A stretch of 64,000 nucleotides of DNA from Amycolatopsis cihanbeyliensis (GTDB lineage Bacteria > Actinomycetota > Actinomycetes > Mycobacteriales > Pseudonocardiaceae). Shown piece by piece: positions 9,759-18,424 of this stretch. The position numbers were made by a program, and so were the translations under genes. The notes below the pieces were generated by a model. The model was not told the DNA's origin, did not search any database, and worked only from the letters and a program-made list of their open reading frames with translations. Each line of letters starts with the position of its first letter. Positions within the stretch are counted from its first letter, which is position 1. The stretch lies in NCBI RefSeq assembly GCF_006715045.1, contig NZ_VFML01000001.1:2944501-3008500 (forward strand), written 5' to 3'.

Positions 9759-10565
9759 TCACGGAACGCCCATCTCGTAGAAGGCCACGGCCGCGGATGT
9801 CGCCACGTTGAGCGAATCGACCCCGGTGGCCATCGGGATGCGGACCGCCAGATCGGCGGCGGCCAGCGCCGCCTCGGACAGCCCGTACCCCTCCGAGCCG
9901 AGCAGCAACGCCACCCGCTCCGGTCGCCGGTCGCGCAGCGCGCGCAGCTCGATGGCCTCCGCGCGCGGGGTGAGCGCCGCGATCCGGAACCCCTGCGCAC
10001 GCAACTGCTCGAGGCCGCACGGCCACGGGTCGAGGGTGCCGAACGGGACCCGCAGCACATGCCCCATCGACACCCGCACGCTGCGCCGGTACAGCGGATC
10101 CGAGCACCCGGAGCCGAGCAGCACCCCATCCACGCCCAGCGCCGCCGCGTTGCGGAACAGCGCGCCGAGGTTCTCGTGATCGCCGACCCCCTCCAGCACG
10201 GCGAGCGCCCGTGCCCCGGCGGCGATCCCGCTCGCCGGTGGTCTCGGCACCCGGTCGGCGACCGCCAGCACCCCGCGGTTGAGGTGGAAACCGACCACCT
10301 CGGCCATGGTCTCCGCGGACGCGACATAGGCGGGCGCCGCCGTTCCGGCAAGATCACCCGCCAGCTCGCGGATGCGGCGTTCTACTCCGAGTAGCGCCCG
10401 TACGGGGTACGGCGACTCGAGCAACCGCCGTACCACCACGGTGCCTTCGGCGATCACCAAACCCCTGCCACCGGGCCGGTCCGGACGCCGGTCGGCGGTG
10501 GTCAGATCGCGGAAATCCGTCAGCCGCTCGTCGCCGGAGTCGTCGATGAAAACCTCGCGTGCCAC
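9759..10565 (-). CDS. TrmH/SpoU-family RNA 2'-O-methyltransferase
   Basis: 268 residues. The C-terminal SPOUT domain carries the three family motifs: ENLGALFRNAA near 155-165, LLLGSEGYGLS near 220-230 and the knot strand SLNVATSAAVAFYE at the end. The N-terminal 110 residues form the substrate-binding domain of rRNA-type enzymes. The likely role is SAM-dependent ribose methylation of rRNA or tRNA; the target nucleotide is not predictable from sequence. The start is a GTG at 10565. It is syntenic with Rv0881 beside DUF2537. Confidence 0.9.
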   Translation of the reverse strand: MAREVFIDDSGDERLTDFRDLTTADRRPDRPGGRGLVIAEGTVVVRRLLESPYPVRALLGVERRIRELAGDLAGTAAPAYVASAETMAEVVGFHLNRGVLAVADRVPRPPASGIAAGARALAVLEGVGDHENLGALFRNAAALGVDGVLLGSGCSDPLYRRSVRVSMGHVLRVPFGTLDPWPCGLEQLRAQGFRIAALTPRAEAIELRALRDRRPERVALLLGSEGYGLSEAALAAADLAVRIPMATGVDSLNVATSAAVAFYEMGVP

Positions 10566-10790
10566 CGCCGGAGTGTGTCACCCGCTCCCGCGGGGAGCCC
10601 GCGCTACTCCGAACGCGCGGGGCCACCGCGCGGTGCACACGGCACGGTCGCACAAAGTTAGACACCGGTGACGGACGGCACCAGTTTGGCCGCTAGCCGT
10701 AGGGGAAAACCCTGTGTCACGGTTGTCCGCCGGCAGTTCCGCGAGAACAAAAGGCGCGTCAGTTATGGCCGAGCAGAACGGGGACACGCC

Positions 10791-12287
10791 ATGGGCAAGG
10801 ACCTGTTGTCGGATCCGTTCAAGCCACGCGATCGCGGAAAGTACCGGCGTAAGGTACAGCGTTGCCTGGACACCCTGGCACGCATGCTGTCCGACGGCAG
10901 TTTTTCCTTTCCCCGCAAGCACATCGGCTTCGAACTAGAACTCAACCTCGTGGACGACACCATGCGGCCCGCGATGAGCAACGCCGCGGTGCTGGAGGCA
11001 CTGGACGATCCCTCGTTCACCACCGAGCTCAGCCAGCACAACCTCGAGCTGAACGTCCCGCCCCGCCCGCTGGCAGGCGATTCGGCGCTGCGACTGGAAG
11101 ACGAGCTGCGGGACTACCTGGCAGCCGCCGGCGGTAAGGCGCGGACCGCGGGAGCCTCGGTGGCGATGATCGGGATCCTGCCCACGCTCGTCCGGGAACA
11201 CTTCGACCAGAAATGGTTGACCAACAATGCCAGATACTCGTTACTGAACGACGAGATTTTCGCGGCGCGCGGTGAGCGGACCGTGCTCTCCATGGAAGGC
11301 GCGGGCCTCGCCGGCCAGCAGCCCGAACGATTGCGCAGCTTTGCCGAGTCGATTCTGCCCGAGGCGGCCTGCACCTCGATGCAATTGCACCTGCAGGTGC
11401 CGCCGGAAGAGTTCGCCGCACACTGGAACGCGGCCCAGTGCCTGGCGGGCATCCAAGTCGCGCTCGGCGCCAACTCCCCGTTCCTGCTGGGTAAGGCCCT
11501 GTGGCACGAGACCCGGATCCCGCTGTTCCTGCAGGCGACCGACACCCGTCCGGAAGAGCTGAAGAACCAGGGTGTGCGGCCACGTGTGTGGTTCGGCGAG
11601 CGCTGGATCACCTCGATCTTCGACCTGTTCGAGGAGAACGTCCGCTACTTCCCCGGGCTGCTGCCGGAGACCGACTCCGAGGACCCGATCGAGGCGCTGG
11701 AGTCCGGGCTGGCCCCGAAGCTGACCGAGCTACGCCTGCACAACGGCACCGTCTGGCGGTGGAATCGCCCGGTGTACGACGTGGTGGACGGGAAACCGCA
11801 CCTGCGGGTGGAGAACCGGGTGCTGCCCGCCGGACCGACCGTGCTGGACATGATGGCGAACGCCGCCTTCTTCTACGGCGCCCAGCGGGCCCTGGCCGAA
11901 GCCGACCGTCCGGTGTGGACTCAAATGTCCTTCCAGGCCGCGGAGGAGAACCTGTACGCGGGGGCGCGCAACGGGTTCGACGCCCAGCTGTACTGGCCGG
12001 GCATCGGTTGGCTCCCGCCGGACGAGTTGGCCCTGCGCGTGCTGCTGCCGCTGGCCTACGAGGGGCTGCGGCGGTCGGAGGTGTCCGAGCAGGCCAGTGC
12101 CCGCTATCTCGGGGTGATCGAGCAACGCTGCCTGGCCAAACGCACCGGATCGACCTGGCAGCGGCAGGCGGTGGCGCGGGCACAGGAACGCGGCATCGAC
12201 CGGGACACCGCACTGGCCGGGATGCTGGCGCGCTACCTGGAGCTCTCCCGATCGGAGCGGCCGGTACACGAGTGGCCGGTGGAGTGA
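10791..12287 (+). CDS. Glutamate-cysteine ligase family 2 (GCS2) protein
   Basis: 498 residues. The carboxylate-amine ligase fold of GCS2 is recognisable: the metal/glutamate segment FPRKHIGFELELNLVDD near 45-60, the SQHNLELNVPP acidic strand, and the later LRVENRVLPAGPTVLDMMAN stretch. Such enzymes ligate glutamate to an amine or cysteine with ATP. Since actinomycetes use mycothiol rather than glutathione, the physiological substrate is uncertain. The ATG at 10791 (after a GGGGACACGCC leader) matches the family start, and the longer reading from 10668 is not supported. It precedes tetR by 41 bases. Confidence 0.82.
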   Translation: MGKDLLSDPFKPRDRGKYRRKVQRCLDTLARMLSDGSFSFPRKHIGFELELNLVDDTMRPAMSNAAVLEALDDPSFTTELSQHNLELNVPPRPLAGDSALRLEDELRDYLAAAGGKARTAGASVAMIGILPTLVREHFDQKWLTNNARYSLLNDEIFAARGERTVLSMEGAGLAGQQPERLRSFAESILPEAACTSMQLHLQVPPEEFAAHWNAAQCLAGIQVALGANSPFLLGKALWHETRIPLFLQATDTRPEELKNQGVRPRVWFGERWITSIFDLFEENVRYFPGLLPETDSEDPIEALESGLAPKLTELRLHNGTVWRWNRPVYDVVDGKPHLRVENRVLPAGPTVLDMMANAAFFYGAQRALAEADRPVWTQMSFQAAEENLYAGARNGFDAQLYWPGIGWLPPDELALRVLLPLAYEGLRRSEVSEQASARYLGVIEQRCLAKRTGSTWQRQAVARAQERGIDRDTALAGMLARYLELSRSERPVHEWPVE

Positions 12288-12328
12288 GACCATAGGCGCC
12301 TACCTGTTCCCGGTGGGAGGTCTCGCGC

Positions 12329-12940
12329 ATGCCAAAGATCATCGGAGGTTCCCTCGCCGCGCACCGCGAGCAGGTGCGGGCCAGGGTGTTCGAGGCACTG
12401 CGCAACCAGCTCTACGAGCGGGGTTTCGACGCGATCACGCTGTCCGGGGTGGCCGCCGAGGCCAAGCTGGGCCGGACCGCGATGTACAACCACTTCCCGG
12501 ACAAGGAGCACCTGCTGATCGCCTTCGTCGAGGACGAGGCGACCCGGTACGTGGCCAGGCTGACCGAGGCGGTCGCGGCCGCGACGGACCCGATCGGCAA
12601 GCTCGAGGCCTTCGTCCGGCTTCAGCTGCGCGCCCTCGCCGACTACCACCTGCCGCCCGGCAACGCGCTCGCCTCCACCCTGGCGCCGAGCGCCTACCGG
12701 AAGGTGGCCGCGCACGCGGACCCGATCACCGAGAAGCTGCGCGAGATCGTCACCGCGGGGGTGCGGCAGGGCTGCCTCCCCGGAGAGGATCCGGACCTGC
12801 TGGTTCCCATGATCAGCGCGGCACTGGCCAGCCGCGAGGTGGTCGACGTGCCGCCGGAGCAGTTGGACAAGGCGATCGAAGGCGCGGTGCGGTTCGTGCT
12901 ACGGGCGGTCGGCGCGAACCCCAGCCGGGATCGAATTTAG
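12329..12940 (+). CDS. TetR-family transcriptional regulator
   Basis: 203 residues. The N-terminal HTH (about 18-62, with the recognition segment KLGRTAMYNHFPDKEHLL) is classic TetR. The C-terminal ligand domain is not assignable. The ATG at 12329 has GGGAGG 8 bases upstream. A 10-base palindrome TAGGCGCCTA at 12293-12302 lies just before the gene and could be an autoregulatory operator. The last codons overlap an iron box serving the next gene. It may regulate the upstream ligase or the heme oxygenase; which one is unknown. Confidence 0.9.
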   Translation: MPKIIGGSLAAHREQVRARVFEALRNQLYERGFDAITLSGVAAEAKLGRTAMYNHFPDKEHLLIAFVEDEATRYVARLTEAVAAATDPIGKLEAFVRLQLRALADYHLPPGNALASTLAPSAYRKVAAHADPITEKLREIVTAGVRQGCLPGEDPDLLVPMISAALASREVVDVPPEQLDKAIEGAVRFVLRAVGANPSRDRI

Positions 12941-12955
12941 GGTAGCCTAACCACG
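12937..12955 (+). promoter_or_regulatory. IdeR/DmdR-type iron box upstream of heme oxygenase
   Basis: TTAGGGTAGCCTAACCACG matches about 14-15 of 19 positions of the actinobacterial iron box (TTAGGTTAGGCTAACCTAA). It lies 54 bases before the heme oxygenase start and overlaps the stop codon of the preceding tetR gene. Iron-loaded repressor would silence the gene when iron is plentiful. Confidence 0.75.
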
Positions 12956-13009
12956 AGATCTGCCGTACCCTCTTTCTGACAGGTTGTCATATCGACGGAG
13001 GGTGTCCCC

Positions 13010-13699
13010 ATGGCAGCACCGACGGCAGCAACCTCGCCGGACCTCGACGAGTCCACGACGTTCGCCCGGACCCTGCGCGAGTCGACTCGCGAGGTGCATG
13101 ACCGCGCGCACCACTCCGCCTATATGGACGCGCTGCTGGAAGGCAGGCTGAGCCTGCACGGCTACGCGCAGCTCGCGGCCCAGTACTACTTCATCTACCA
13201 GGCGCTGGAGCAGGCCAGCGACGCCATGGCCGACGACCCGGTCGGCGCGCCGTTCGTGATCGACGAACTGCGCAGGATGCCCGCGTTGCGGGCGGACCTG
13301 GAGTTCCTGCTCGGTCCGGACTGGGAGGCGCGGCTACACCCGGTCGAGGCGACGAAGACCTACGTGCGGCGAATGCACGCGGTGGCCTTCGACTGGCCGG
13401 GCGGCTACGTCGCGCACCACTACACCCGCTACCTCGGCGACCTCGCGGGCGGTCAGGTGGTGCGGTCGCTGCTGCGCAAGACCTACGGGGTGGAGGGTGC
13501 GGGCGCGCTGTTCTACGACTTCAGCACACTGGGCAGCCCGAGCGCGTTCCGCGGGCGCTATCGCGAGTTGCTGAACACCGCCGGCTGGGACGCGGCCGAG
13601 CGGGAACGCATCATCGCGGAGACACTGACCGCGTTCGAGCTGAACATCGACGTACTCACCGAACTCGCGGAAGCTGTGGTTCCGGCAACATCACGTTGA
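13010..13699 (+). CDS. hmuO: Heme oxygenase (biliverdin-producing, HmuO type)
   Basis: 229 residues. It opens heme to biliverdin, CO and ferrous iron, allowing heme to be used as an iron source. The proximal heme histidine is H30 in RESTREVHDRAHHS. The distal-helix signature HHYTRYLGDLAGGQ near 140-153 is intact, and the length equals that of corynebacterial HmuO. The ATG at 13010 follows GGAGGGTG. The upstream iron box implies induction by iron starvation. Its neighbour sodA would deal with oxidative stress from released iron, though the two genes are separated by 174 bases and appear to have separate promoters. Confidence 0.95.
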   Translation: MAAPTAATSPDLDESTTFARTLRESTREVHDRAHHSAYMDALLEGRLSLHGYAQLAAQYYFIYQALEQASDAMADDPVGAPFVIDELRRMPALRADLEFLLGPDWEARLHPVEATKTYVRRMHAVAFDWPGGYVAHHYTRYLGDLAGGQVVRSLLRKTYGVEGAGALFYDFSTLGSPSAFRGRYRELLNTAGWDAAERERIIAETLTAFELNIDVLTELAEAVVPATSR

Positions 13700-13873
13700 C
13701 CTCAACCGGACTCGAACTTGCAGGATCGACACGGAAGCAGGGGCCCGTTTTTCGGGAGGACACAGCGAATTCTTCGCCGTGCCGAAAAGTGTCCCCGGTT
13801 CGCCGGGCCACACCGCTGCTACTAGGTTTGGGTAAGACAACAGACTTTGTGTCGAAACTAAAGAGGAGGGCTG

Positions 13874-14497
13874 ATGGCCCGGTACGAGCTTCCGGATCTC
13901 GACTACGACTACGGCGCCCTGGCTCCGCACATTTCCGGCGAGATCAACGAGCTGCACCACAGCAAGCACCACGCGACCTACGTCAAGGGTGCCAACGACA
14001 CGCTCGAGAAGCTTGCCGCGGCCCGCGAGGCCGACGACTTCGGCTCGATCGTCGGGTTGGAGACCACGCTGGCGTTCAATCTCGCCGGGCACGCCAACCA
14101 CGTGGTGTGGTGGAAGATCCTGTCCCCCAACGGCGGCGACAAGCCGACCGGTGAGCTCGCGGCCGCGATCGACGACGCCTTCGGCTCGTTCGACAAGTTC
14201 AAGGCACAGTTCACCGCGGTGTGCACCACGATCCAGGGCAACGGCTGGGGCGCCCTGTCCTGGGACCCGATCGGCAAGACGCTGATCACCCAGCAACTGC
14301 GCGACCACCACAACAACCTGGTGCTGCCCACCCAGCCGATCCTGCTGGTGGATGTCTGGGAGCACGCGTTCTACCTGGACTACAAGAACGTGAAGCCGGA
14401 CTACGTCAAGGCGCTGTGGAACGTCTTCAACTGGGAGGAGATCGGCAAGCGGTTCGAGAACGCCCGCAACGGCGGCAACGGGCTGCTGCTGAGCTGA
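13874..14497 (+). CDS. sodA: Superoxide dismutase, Fe/Mn type
   Basis: 207 residues. It dismutates superoxide in the cytosol. All four metal ligands are in family motifs: the histidine of [10 protein letters not shown] (H28), the second histidine of GHANH, and the Asp and His of [13 protein letters not shown]. The ATG at 13874 has GAGGAGG 5-6 bases upstream. The metal preference (Mn or Fe) cannot be decided from these residues. A strong intrinsic terminator follows at 14516-14546, and a strong iron box lies 184 bases beyond the stop. Confidence 0.97.
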   Translation: MARYELPDLDYDYGALAPHISGEINELHHSKHHATYVKGANDTLEKLAAAREADDFGSIVGLETTLAFNLAGHANHVVWWKILSPNGGDKPTGELAAAIDDAFGSFDKFKAQFTAVCTTIQGNGWGALSWDPIGKTLITQQLRDHHNNLVLPTQPILLVDVWEHAFYLDYKNVKPDYVKALWNVFNWEEIGKRFENARNGGNGLLLS

Positions 14498-14515
14498 ACA
14501 CCACGAACGCTCGAG

Positions 14516-14546
14516 CGGGGCTCTTCCCTCGGGAAGGGCCCCGTTT
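14516..14546 (+). terminator. sodA intrinsic terminator
   Basis: A 12-13-bp GC-rich stem runs from CGGGGC at 14516 to GCCCCG ending at 14543, with one wobble pair in the middle. TTT follows immediately. It lies 19 bases after the sodA stop. Confidence 0.8.
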
Positions 14547-14593
14547 CCGCGCGCCCGGCACCCGCGGTCGGTGCCGCCGGCCGGAGCACACGT

Positions 14594-14641
14594 GAACGGG
14601 GCCCCGCCGCCGGTCTCCCGGCCGCGGGGCCCCGCCCGTTC
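14594..14641. terminator. Second strong hairpin between sodA and the MFS gene
   Basis: Arms beginning GAACGGG (14594-14600) and ending CCCGTTC (14635-14641) enclose further GC pairing (GGCCCC.. with GGGGCC..). There is no T-run on either strand. It could terminate transcripts of the convergent MFS gene or a short transcript starting at the iron box to its right. Confidence 0.55.
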
Positions 14642-14680
14642 CCGAACTGACTGCCGCTCCCACCACGAAGCGGACAAGAA

Positions 14681-14699
14681 TGAGGTTAGCCTAACCTGA
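14681..14699. promoter_or_regulatory. Orphan IdeR/DmdR iron box
   Basis: TGAGGTTAGCCTAACCTGA is a near-perfect palindrome and matches 16 of 19 iron-box positions, better than the box of the heme oxygenase. It lies in the convergent gap between sodA (ends 14497) and the MFS gene (ends 14751), so no annotated gene starts beside it in either direction. Confidence 0.75.
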
Positions 14700-14750
14700 A
14701 TCACGGAAGCAAGGGCGTGGCGGAAGAGAACGCGATCTCACCCGATCGAG

Positions 14751-16043
14751 TTACCGCTGCCGCCGCGACCGCGCCAGCAGGGCCGCGCAGACCACCGCGG
14801 CCAGCACCGAGACGGTCCCGCCGATGAAGAACGGGGAGCGGCCACCGAACACGTCGGCCATCCAGCCCGTCAGCGGACCGCCGATCGGGTTGCCGCCGAC
14901 CAGCACCAGGACGTACAGCCCCATCACCCGACCGCGCATCTCCGGGCTGACCGAGGTCTGCACCAGGGCGTTGGCCGTGTTCAGGAAGGTGATGGTGGCG
15001 AAACCGAGTGGTACGAGGGCGATGCCGAACGCGAGGTAGGTCGGCATGAACGCGGCACCGAACTCGATGGTGCCGAGCGCGCACGCGGAGACCAGCAGCA
15101 GGCGCAGCCGGGGACGGCCGCGGGAGCCACGCCGGGCGGACAGCAGCGCGCCGGTGAACGTGCCCGCCGCAAGCAGGGTGGACAGCAGGCCGTAGCCGTC
15201 GGCCTTGGTGCCGAACACCTTGGCCGCCACGATCGCCAGCGAGGTGAAGAAGGTGATCCCGAAGGTGCTGACGAAGAACACCAGCACCATCAGGATGCTC
15301 AGGTCGCGGCGACCACGCACGTAACGCAGGCCCGCACGTAGCTGGCCCTTGCCGCGGCCGAGCGCGGGGACGCGGAACAGCTTGGCCGGATTCATCATGG
15401 CCAACGCGGCGATCACCGCCAGCGTGCTCGCCGCGTTGGCGAGGAACAGCCAGCCGGTGCCCACCCAGATGATCACGTACCCGGCCACGGCCGGGCCGAC
15501 GATCCTGGCCATGTTGAAGATCGAGGAGTTCAGCGCCACGGCGTTGGCGACCTGGTCCTTGCCGACCATCTCGGCGACGAAGGACTGCCGAGTGGGCACC
15601 TCGAGGGCGGCGAGACAGCCGAGCACGAAGCACAGCACGTACACCTGCGGGAGCGTGACCAGCCCGGTCACCTCCAGCAGGCCGAGCACCACGGCCTGCA
15701 CCCCGGTGCCGGCCTGGATGGCGATGAGCAGCTTCCGCTTGTCCACCCGGTCGGCGAGCACGCCGCCCCACAAGGACAGCAGCAGGATCGGGGTGAACTG
15801 CAGCGCGACGGCCAGCCCGAGCGCGATCGGATCGTTCCCGCTGAGGGTGAGCACCAGCCAGTCCTGGGCGATGCGCTGCATCCAGGTGCCGATGTTGGAG
15901 ATCACCTGGCCGGTGAAGAACAACCGGTAGTTCCGTACCCGCAGCGAGGAGAAAGTGCCCCACCGCGGCCGGGAGCCCGCGGCCGGTTCCCGGGTAGCGG
16001 CTAGTCCTGGATCGGCCTGCGCGCTACCCGGTGTACTCGGCAT
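14751..16043 (-). CDS. MFS efflux transporter (EntS-like)
   Basis: 430 residues with twelve predicted membrane helices. The MFS loop motif is present (GGVLADRVDKRK near 95-105), as is the NSSIFNMARIVGPAVAGYV segment characteristic of the EntS/multidrug DHA3 group. It probably exports a drug or siderophore-like compound. The start at 16043 lies 7 bases after the marR stop, so the two form an operon in which MarR likely controls efflux. Despite EntS resemblance, the iron box at 14681 is at its 3' end, not its promoter. Confidence 0.9.
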   Translation of the reverse strand: MPSTPGSAQADPGLAATREPAAGSRPRWGTFSSLRVRNYRLFFTGQVISNIGTWMQRIAQDWLVLTLSGNDPIALGLAVALQFTPILLLSLWGGVLADRVDKRKLLIAIQAGTGVQAVVLGLLEVTGLVTLPQVYVLCFVLGCLAALEVPTRQSFVAEMVGKDQVANAVALNSSIFNMARIVGPAVAGYVIIWVGTGWLFLANAASTLAVIAALAMMNPAKLFRVPALGRGKGQLRAGLRYVRGRRDLSILMVLVFFVSTFGITFFTSLAIVAAKVFGTKADGYGLLSTLLAAGTFTGALLSARRGSRGRPRLRLLLVSACALGTIEFGAAFMPTYLAFGIALVPLGFATITFLNTANALVQTSVSPEMRGRVMGLYVLVLVGGNPIGGPLTGWMADVFGGRSPFFIGGTVSVLAAVVCAALLARSRRQR

Positions 16044-16050
16044 CTGTGTG

Positions 16051-16482
16051 TTACTGCTCCGCCATTCTGTCGATGATCTCCGCCGCCTCGGCGAGCACGG
16101 CGCGTTCCTCGTCGCTCAGTTTGGTGAGCTGCTCGTCCAGCCAGGCCTCGCGCGCCGAGATGGTGGCGTGCACGTGCTCCAGCCCCCGCGCGGACAGCGC
16201 GACGATCGCCTGCCTGCCGTCGGTCGGATGGGCGTTGCGCTCGACGTAGCCCAGCCCCTCCAGTGCGCTGATCACCCTGGTCATCGAGGGCGGTCGGACA
16301 CCCTCCTTGCCCGCGAGCTGCCCCGGGGTGAGCGCCCCGCATTTGTGCAGCGTGGACAGGGCCGAGAGCTGGGTGAGCGAGACGTCCTCGTCGGTACGCT
16401 GCGCCCGTAACCTGCGGTTGAGGCGCACCACGGCCAGCCGCAGCCGGCTGGCCAGCGATCGCTCAGGCACGCGTTCCGACAT
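16051..16482 (-). CDS. MarR-family transcriptional regulator
   Basis: 143 residues with a typical MarR winged helix: LTPGQLAGKEGVRPPSMTRV forms the HTH, and the wing is RNAHPTDGRQAIVALS. The start is an ATG at 16482; the promoter region at 16483-16500 is A/T-rich and partly palindromic. It is first gene of a two-gene unit with the MFS pump and is positionally equivalent to Rv0880. The ligand is unknown. Confidence 0.93.
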   Translation of the reverse strand: MSERVPERSLASRLRLAVVRLNRRLRAQRTDEDVSLTQLSALSTLHKCGALTPGQLAGKEGVRPPSMTRVISALEGLGYVERNAHPTDGRQAIVALSARGLEHVHATISAREAWLDEQLTKLSDEERAVLAEAAEIIDRMAEQ

Positions 16483-16548
16483 ATCGTTAGCATACCTTAC
16501 GATCTGAGCCTCATCCGGGTGAATCTGGCCACCCGGTGTCCGTGCCGA

Positions 16549-18006
16549 TCAGCCGAGCGCGGCCTCGATCGGCCCGATGCCGAAGTAGACCACGAAGGCG
16601 GCGGCCACGATCCACAGCAGCGGGTGCACCTGGCGCGCCTTGCCGGTGGCCGCGCGCAGCAGCACGAAGCTGACGAAGCCCGCACCGATCCCGTTGGCGA
16701 TGGAGAAGGTGAACGGCATGACCACGATGGTCAGGAAGGCCGGGAGTGCCATCGAGAAGTCCCGGAAGTCGATCTCGGCGACCTGCCGGATCATCAGCGC
16801 GCCGACCACCACCAGCGCGGGCGCGGCCGCCTCGATCGGCACCACCTCGTACAGCGGGGTGAGGAACATCGCGGCCAGGAACAGCAGGCCGGTGACCAGG
16901 TTGGCGAGGCCGGTTCGCGCGCCTTCGGCGATGCCGGAAGCGGACTCCACGAAGACCGTGTTCGAGCTGGACGAGGCCGCGCCGCCGGCCACCGCGCCGA
17001 GACCGTCCACGAACAGCGCCTTACCCACCCTCGGCAGCTTGCCGTCCCTGCCGATCAGGTTGGCCTCCTTGCCGAGCCCGGTCATGGTGCCGATGGTGTC
17101 GAAGAAGTCGGTGAGCACCAGGGTGAACACCAGCAGGGCCGCGGTGATCGCAGGTACCTGCGCCCAGGCGTCGAAGGACACCTCGCCGACCAGGGAGAGG
17201 TCCGGGACACTCACGACGTCCTCGGGCAGCGCGGGGTAGGCGAGGTTCCAGCCCTTGGGGTTCACCCCCTGCGAGGGTCCGGCCTCGACAATCGCCTCCA
17301 CCACGATGGACAGCACCGTCCCGGCGAGCACGCCGAGCAGGATCGCGCCCTTGACGTTCCTGGCGACCAGGATGCCGGTGATGATCAAGCCGACCACGAA
17401 CACCGCTGTCGGCCAGGAGGCGATCGAGCCGTCGATACCGAGCCCGACCGGGACCGTGGTGTCCGCCGCGTCCGGGATCCGGCGCACGAAACCGGCGTCG
17501 ACCAGGCCGATCAGGCAGATGAACAGGCCGATCCCCGCCGCGATGGCCGCCTTGAGTTGCGGCGGCACCGCGTTGAACACCATCGTGCGCACCCCGGTGA
17601 CCACCAGTAGCAGCACGACCAGCCCGTTCACCGCGACCAGCCCCATCGCCGCGGGCCAACTCATCTGCGGCGCGATGGTCACCGCCACCAGCGCGTTGAT
17701 GCCGAGCCCCGCGGCCATCGCGAACGGGTAGTTGGCGACGAGGCCGAACAGGATGGTCATCACCCCGGCGACCAGCGCGGTCACCGCGGCCACCTGGCCC
17801 ACCGGCAGGATGTCGCCGAAGGCATCGGTCTTGGCCCCGGTGTCCTCGGCCGAGAAGCTGCCCAGGATGAGCGGATTCAGCACGATGATGTAGGCCATCG
17901 TGACGAAGGTGACCAGCCCCCCGCGGATCTCCGTGCCTGGCGTCGAGCCACGTTCGCTGATCTTGAAAAACCGGTCCAGAGTCGCCGGTACCGTCCTGCG
18001 TGCCAT
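16549..18006 (-). CDS. NCS2-family purine (adenine/guanine/hypoxanthine) permease
   Basis: 485 residues. It belongs to the AzgA/PbuG branch of NCS2: the N-terminal RGGLVTFVTMAYIIVLNPLIL signature, the PFAMAAGLGINALVA substrate segment and the LTDFFDTIGTMTGLG motif are all present, with about 12-14 membrane helices. It should import purine bases by proton symport. The ATG at 18006 was preferred (GCAGG 5 bases upstream) over a GTG two codons earlier. It is divergent from the DUF2530 gene across 49 bases. I saw no purine riboswitch in that short gap. Confidence 0.93.
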   Translation of the reverse strand: MARRTVPATLDRFFKISERGSTPGTEIRGGLVTFVTMAYIIVLNPLILGSFSAEDTGAKTDAFGDILPVGQVAAVTALVAGVMTILFGLVANYPFAMAAGLGINALVAVTIAPQMSWPAAMGLVAVNGLVVLLLVVTGVRTMVFNAVPPQLKAAIAAGIGLFICLIGLVDAGFVRRIPDAADTTVPVGLGIDGSIASWPTAVFVVGLIITGILVARNVKGAILLGVLAGTVLSIVVEAIVEAGPSQGVNPKGWNLAYPALPEDVVSVPDLSLVGEVSFDAWAQVPAITAALLVFTLVLTDFFDTIGTMTGLGKEANLIGRDGKLPRVGKALFVDGLGAVAGGAASSSSNTVFVESASGIAEGARTGLANLVTGLLFLAAMFLTPLYEVVPIEAAAPALVVVGALMIRQVAEIDFRDFSMALPAFLTIVVMPFTFSIANGIGAGFVSFVLLRAATGKARQVHPLLWIVAAAFVVYFGIGPIEAALG

Positions 18007-18055
18007 CGTCACCTGCCGGGAATGCGTGTTCCGTGCCGCGGGTAGCCTTCCTCAG

Positions 18056-18328
18056 GTGGAGGAACCGAGCAACGATGCCGGGGGCACGGGCGGGTTGTCC
18101 GCGCCGCCGGAGCTGCCGACACGGCTGCTCGAGCTGTGGCCGGTGGTCGTGGTGGGCACCGGACTGTGGCTGGCCGCGTTCCTCGTGTTGCTGCTGACCG
18201 GGCAGGACGGCGTGTGGTTGTGGACCACCCTGGCCGGGTGGGTACTCGGGCTGATCGGCTTCGGGGTCATGGCCTGGCAGCGCGTCGCCGCCCGGCGCGG
18301 CGCCCGGGGAGCGCAGCGGGGTCTCTGA
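18056..18328 (+). CDS. DUF2530 small membrane protein
   Basis: 90 residues with two membrane helices (about 33-52 and 58-78) and a basic C-terminus. It matches the DUF2530 family, which includes the mycobacterial Rv0879c of nearly equal length. The function is unknown. The GTG at 18056 is probably the first base of the mRNA: TAGCCT (18043-18048) ends 7 bases before it and there is no ribosome site. The long upstream in-frame extension overlaps the permease gene and was rejected. A 21-bp repeat array follows. Confidence 0.82.
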   Translation: MEEPSNDAGGTGGLSAPPELPTRLLELWPVVVVGTGLWLAAFLVLLLTGQDGVWLWTTLAGWVLGLIGFGVMAWQRVAARRGARGAQRGL

Positions 18329-18340
18329 CGCACGCGAACG

Positions 18341-18424
18341 GCAAACTCGTGCGCGTGGCGGGCAAACTCGTGCACGTGGGGAGCAAACTCGTGCGCGTGG
18401 GGAGCAAACACGCCGCGAGCACGG
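18341..18424. repeat. 21-bp tandem repeat array (second locus)
   Basis: Three close copies at 18341-18361, 18362-18382 and 18383-18403, and a degenerate fourth at 18404-18424, share the core GCAAACTCG plus GTGC(G/A)CGTGG. The array fills the gap between two converging genes and abuts the stop codon of the right-hand one. Confidence 0.85.

Noticed and set aside
14701..15963. Alternative 420-codon frame over the MFS gene
   Set aside because: It lacks hydrophobic helices and is Arg/His-rich, whereas the neighbouring frame gives a clean twelve-helix transporter.
16483..16500. Third iron box upstream of the marR-MFS operon
   Set aside because: Only about 12 of 19 positions match and the centre is disturbed; more likely part of a MarR operator.
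18007..18055. Purine riboswitch for the NCS2 permease
   Set aside because: The 49-base divergent gap is too short and shows no aptamer-like pairing.
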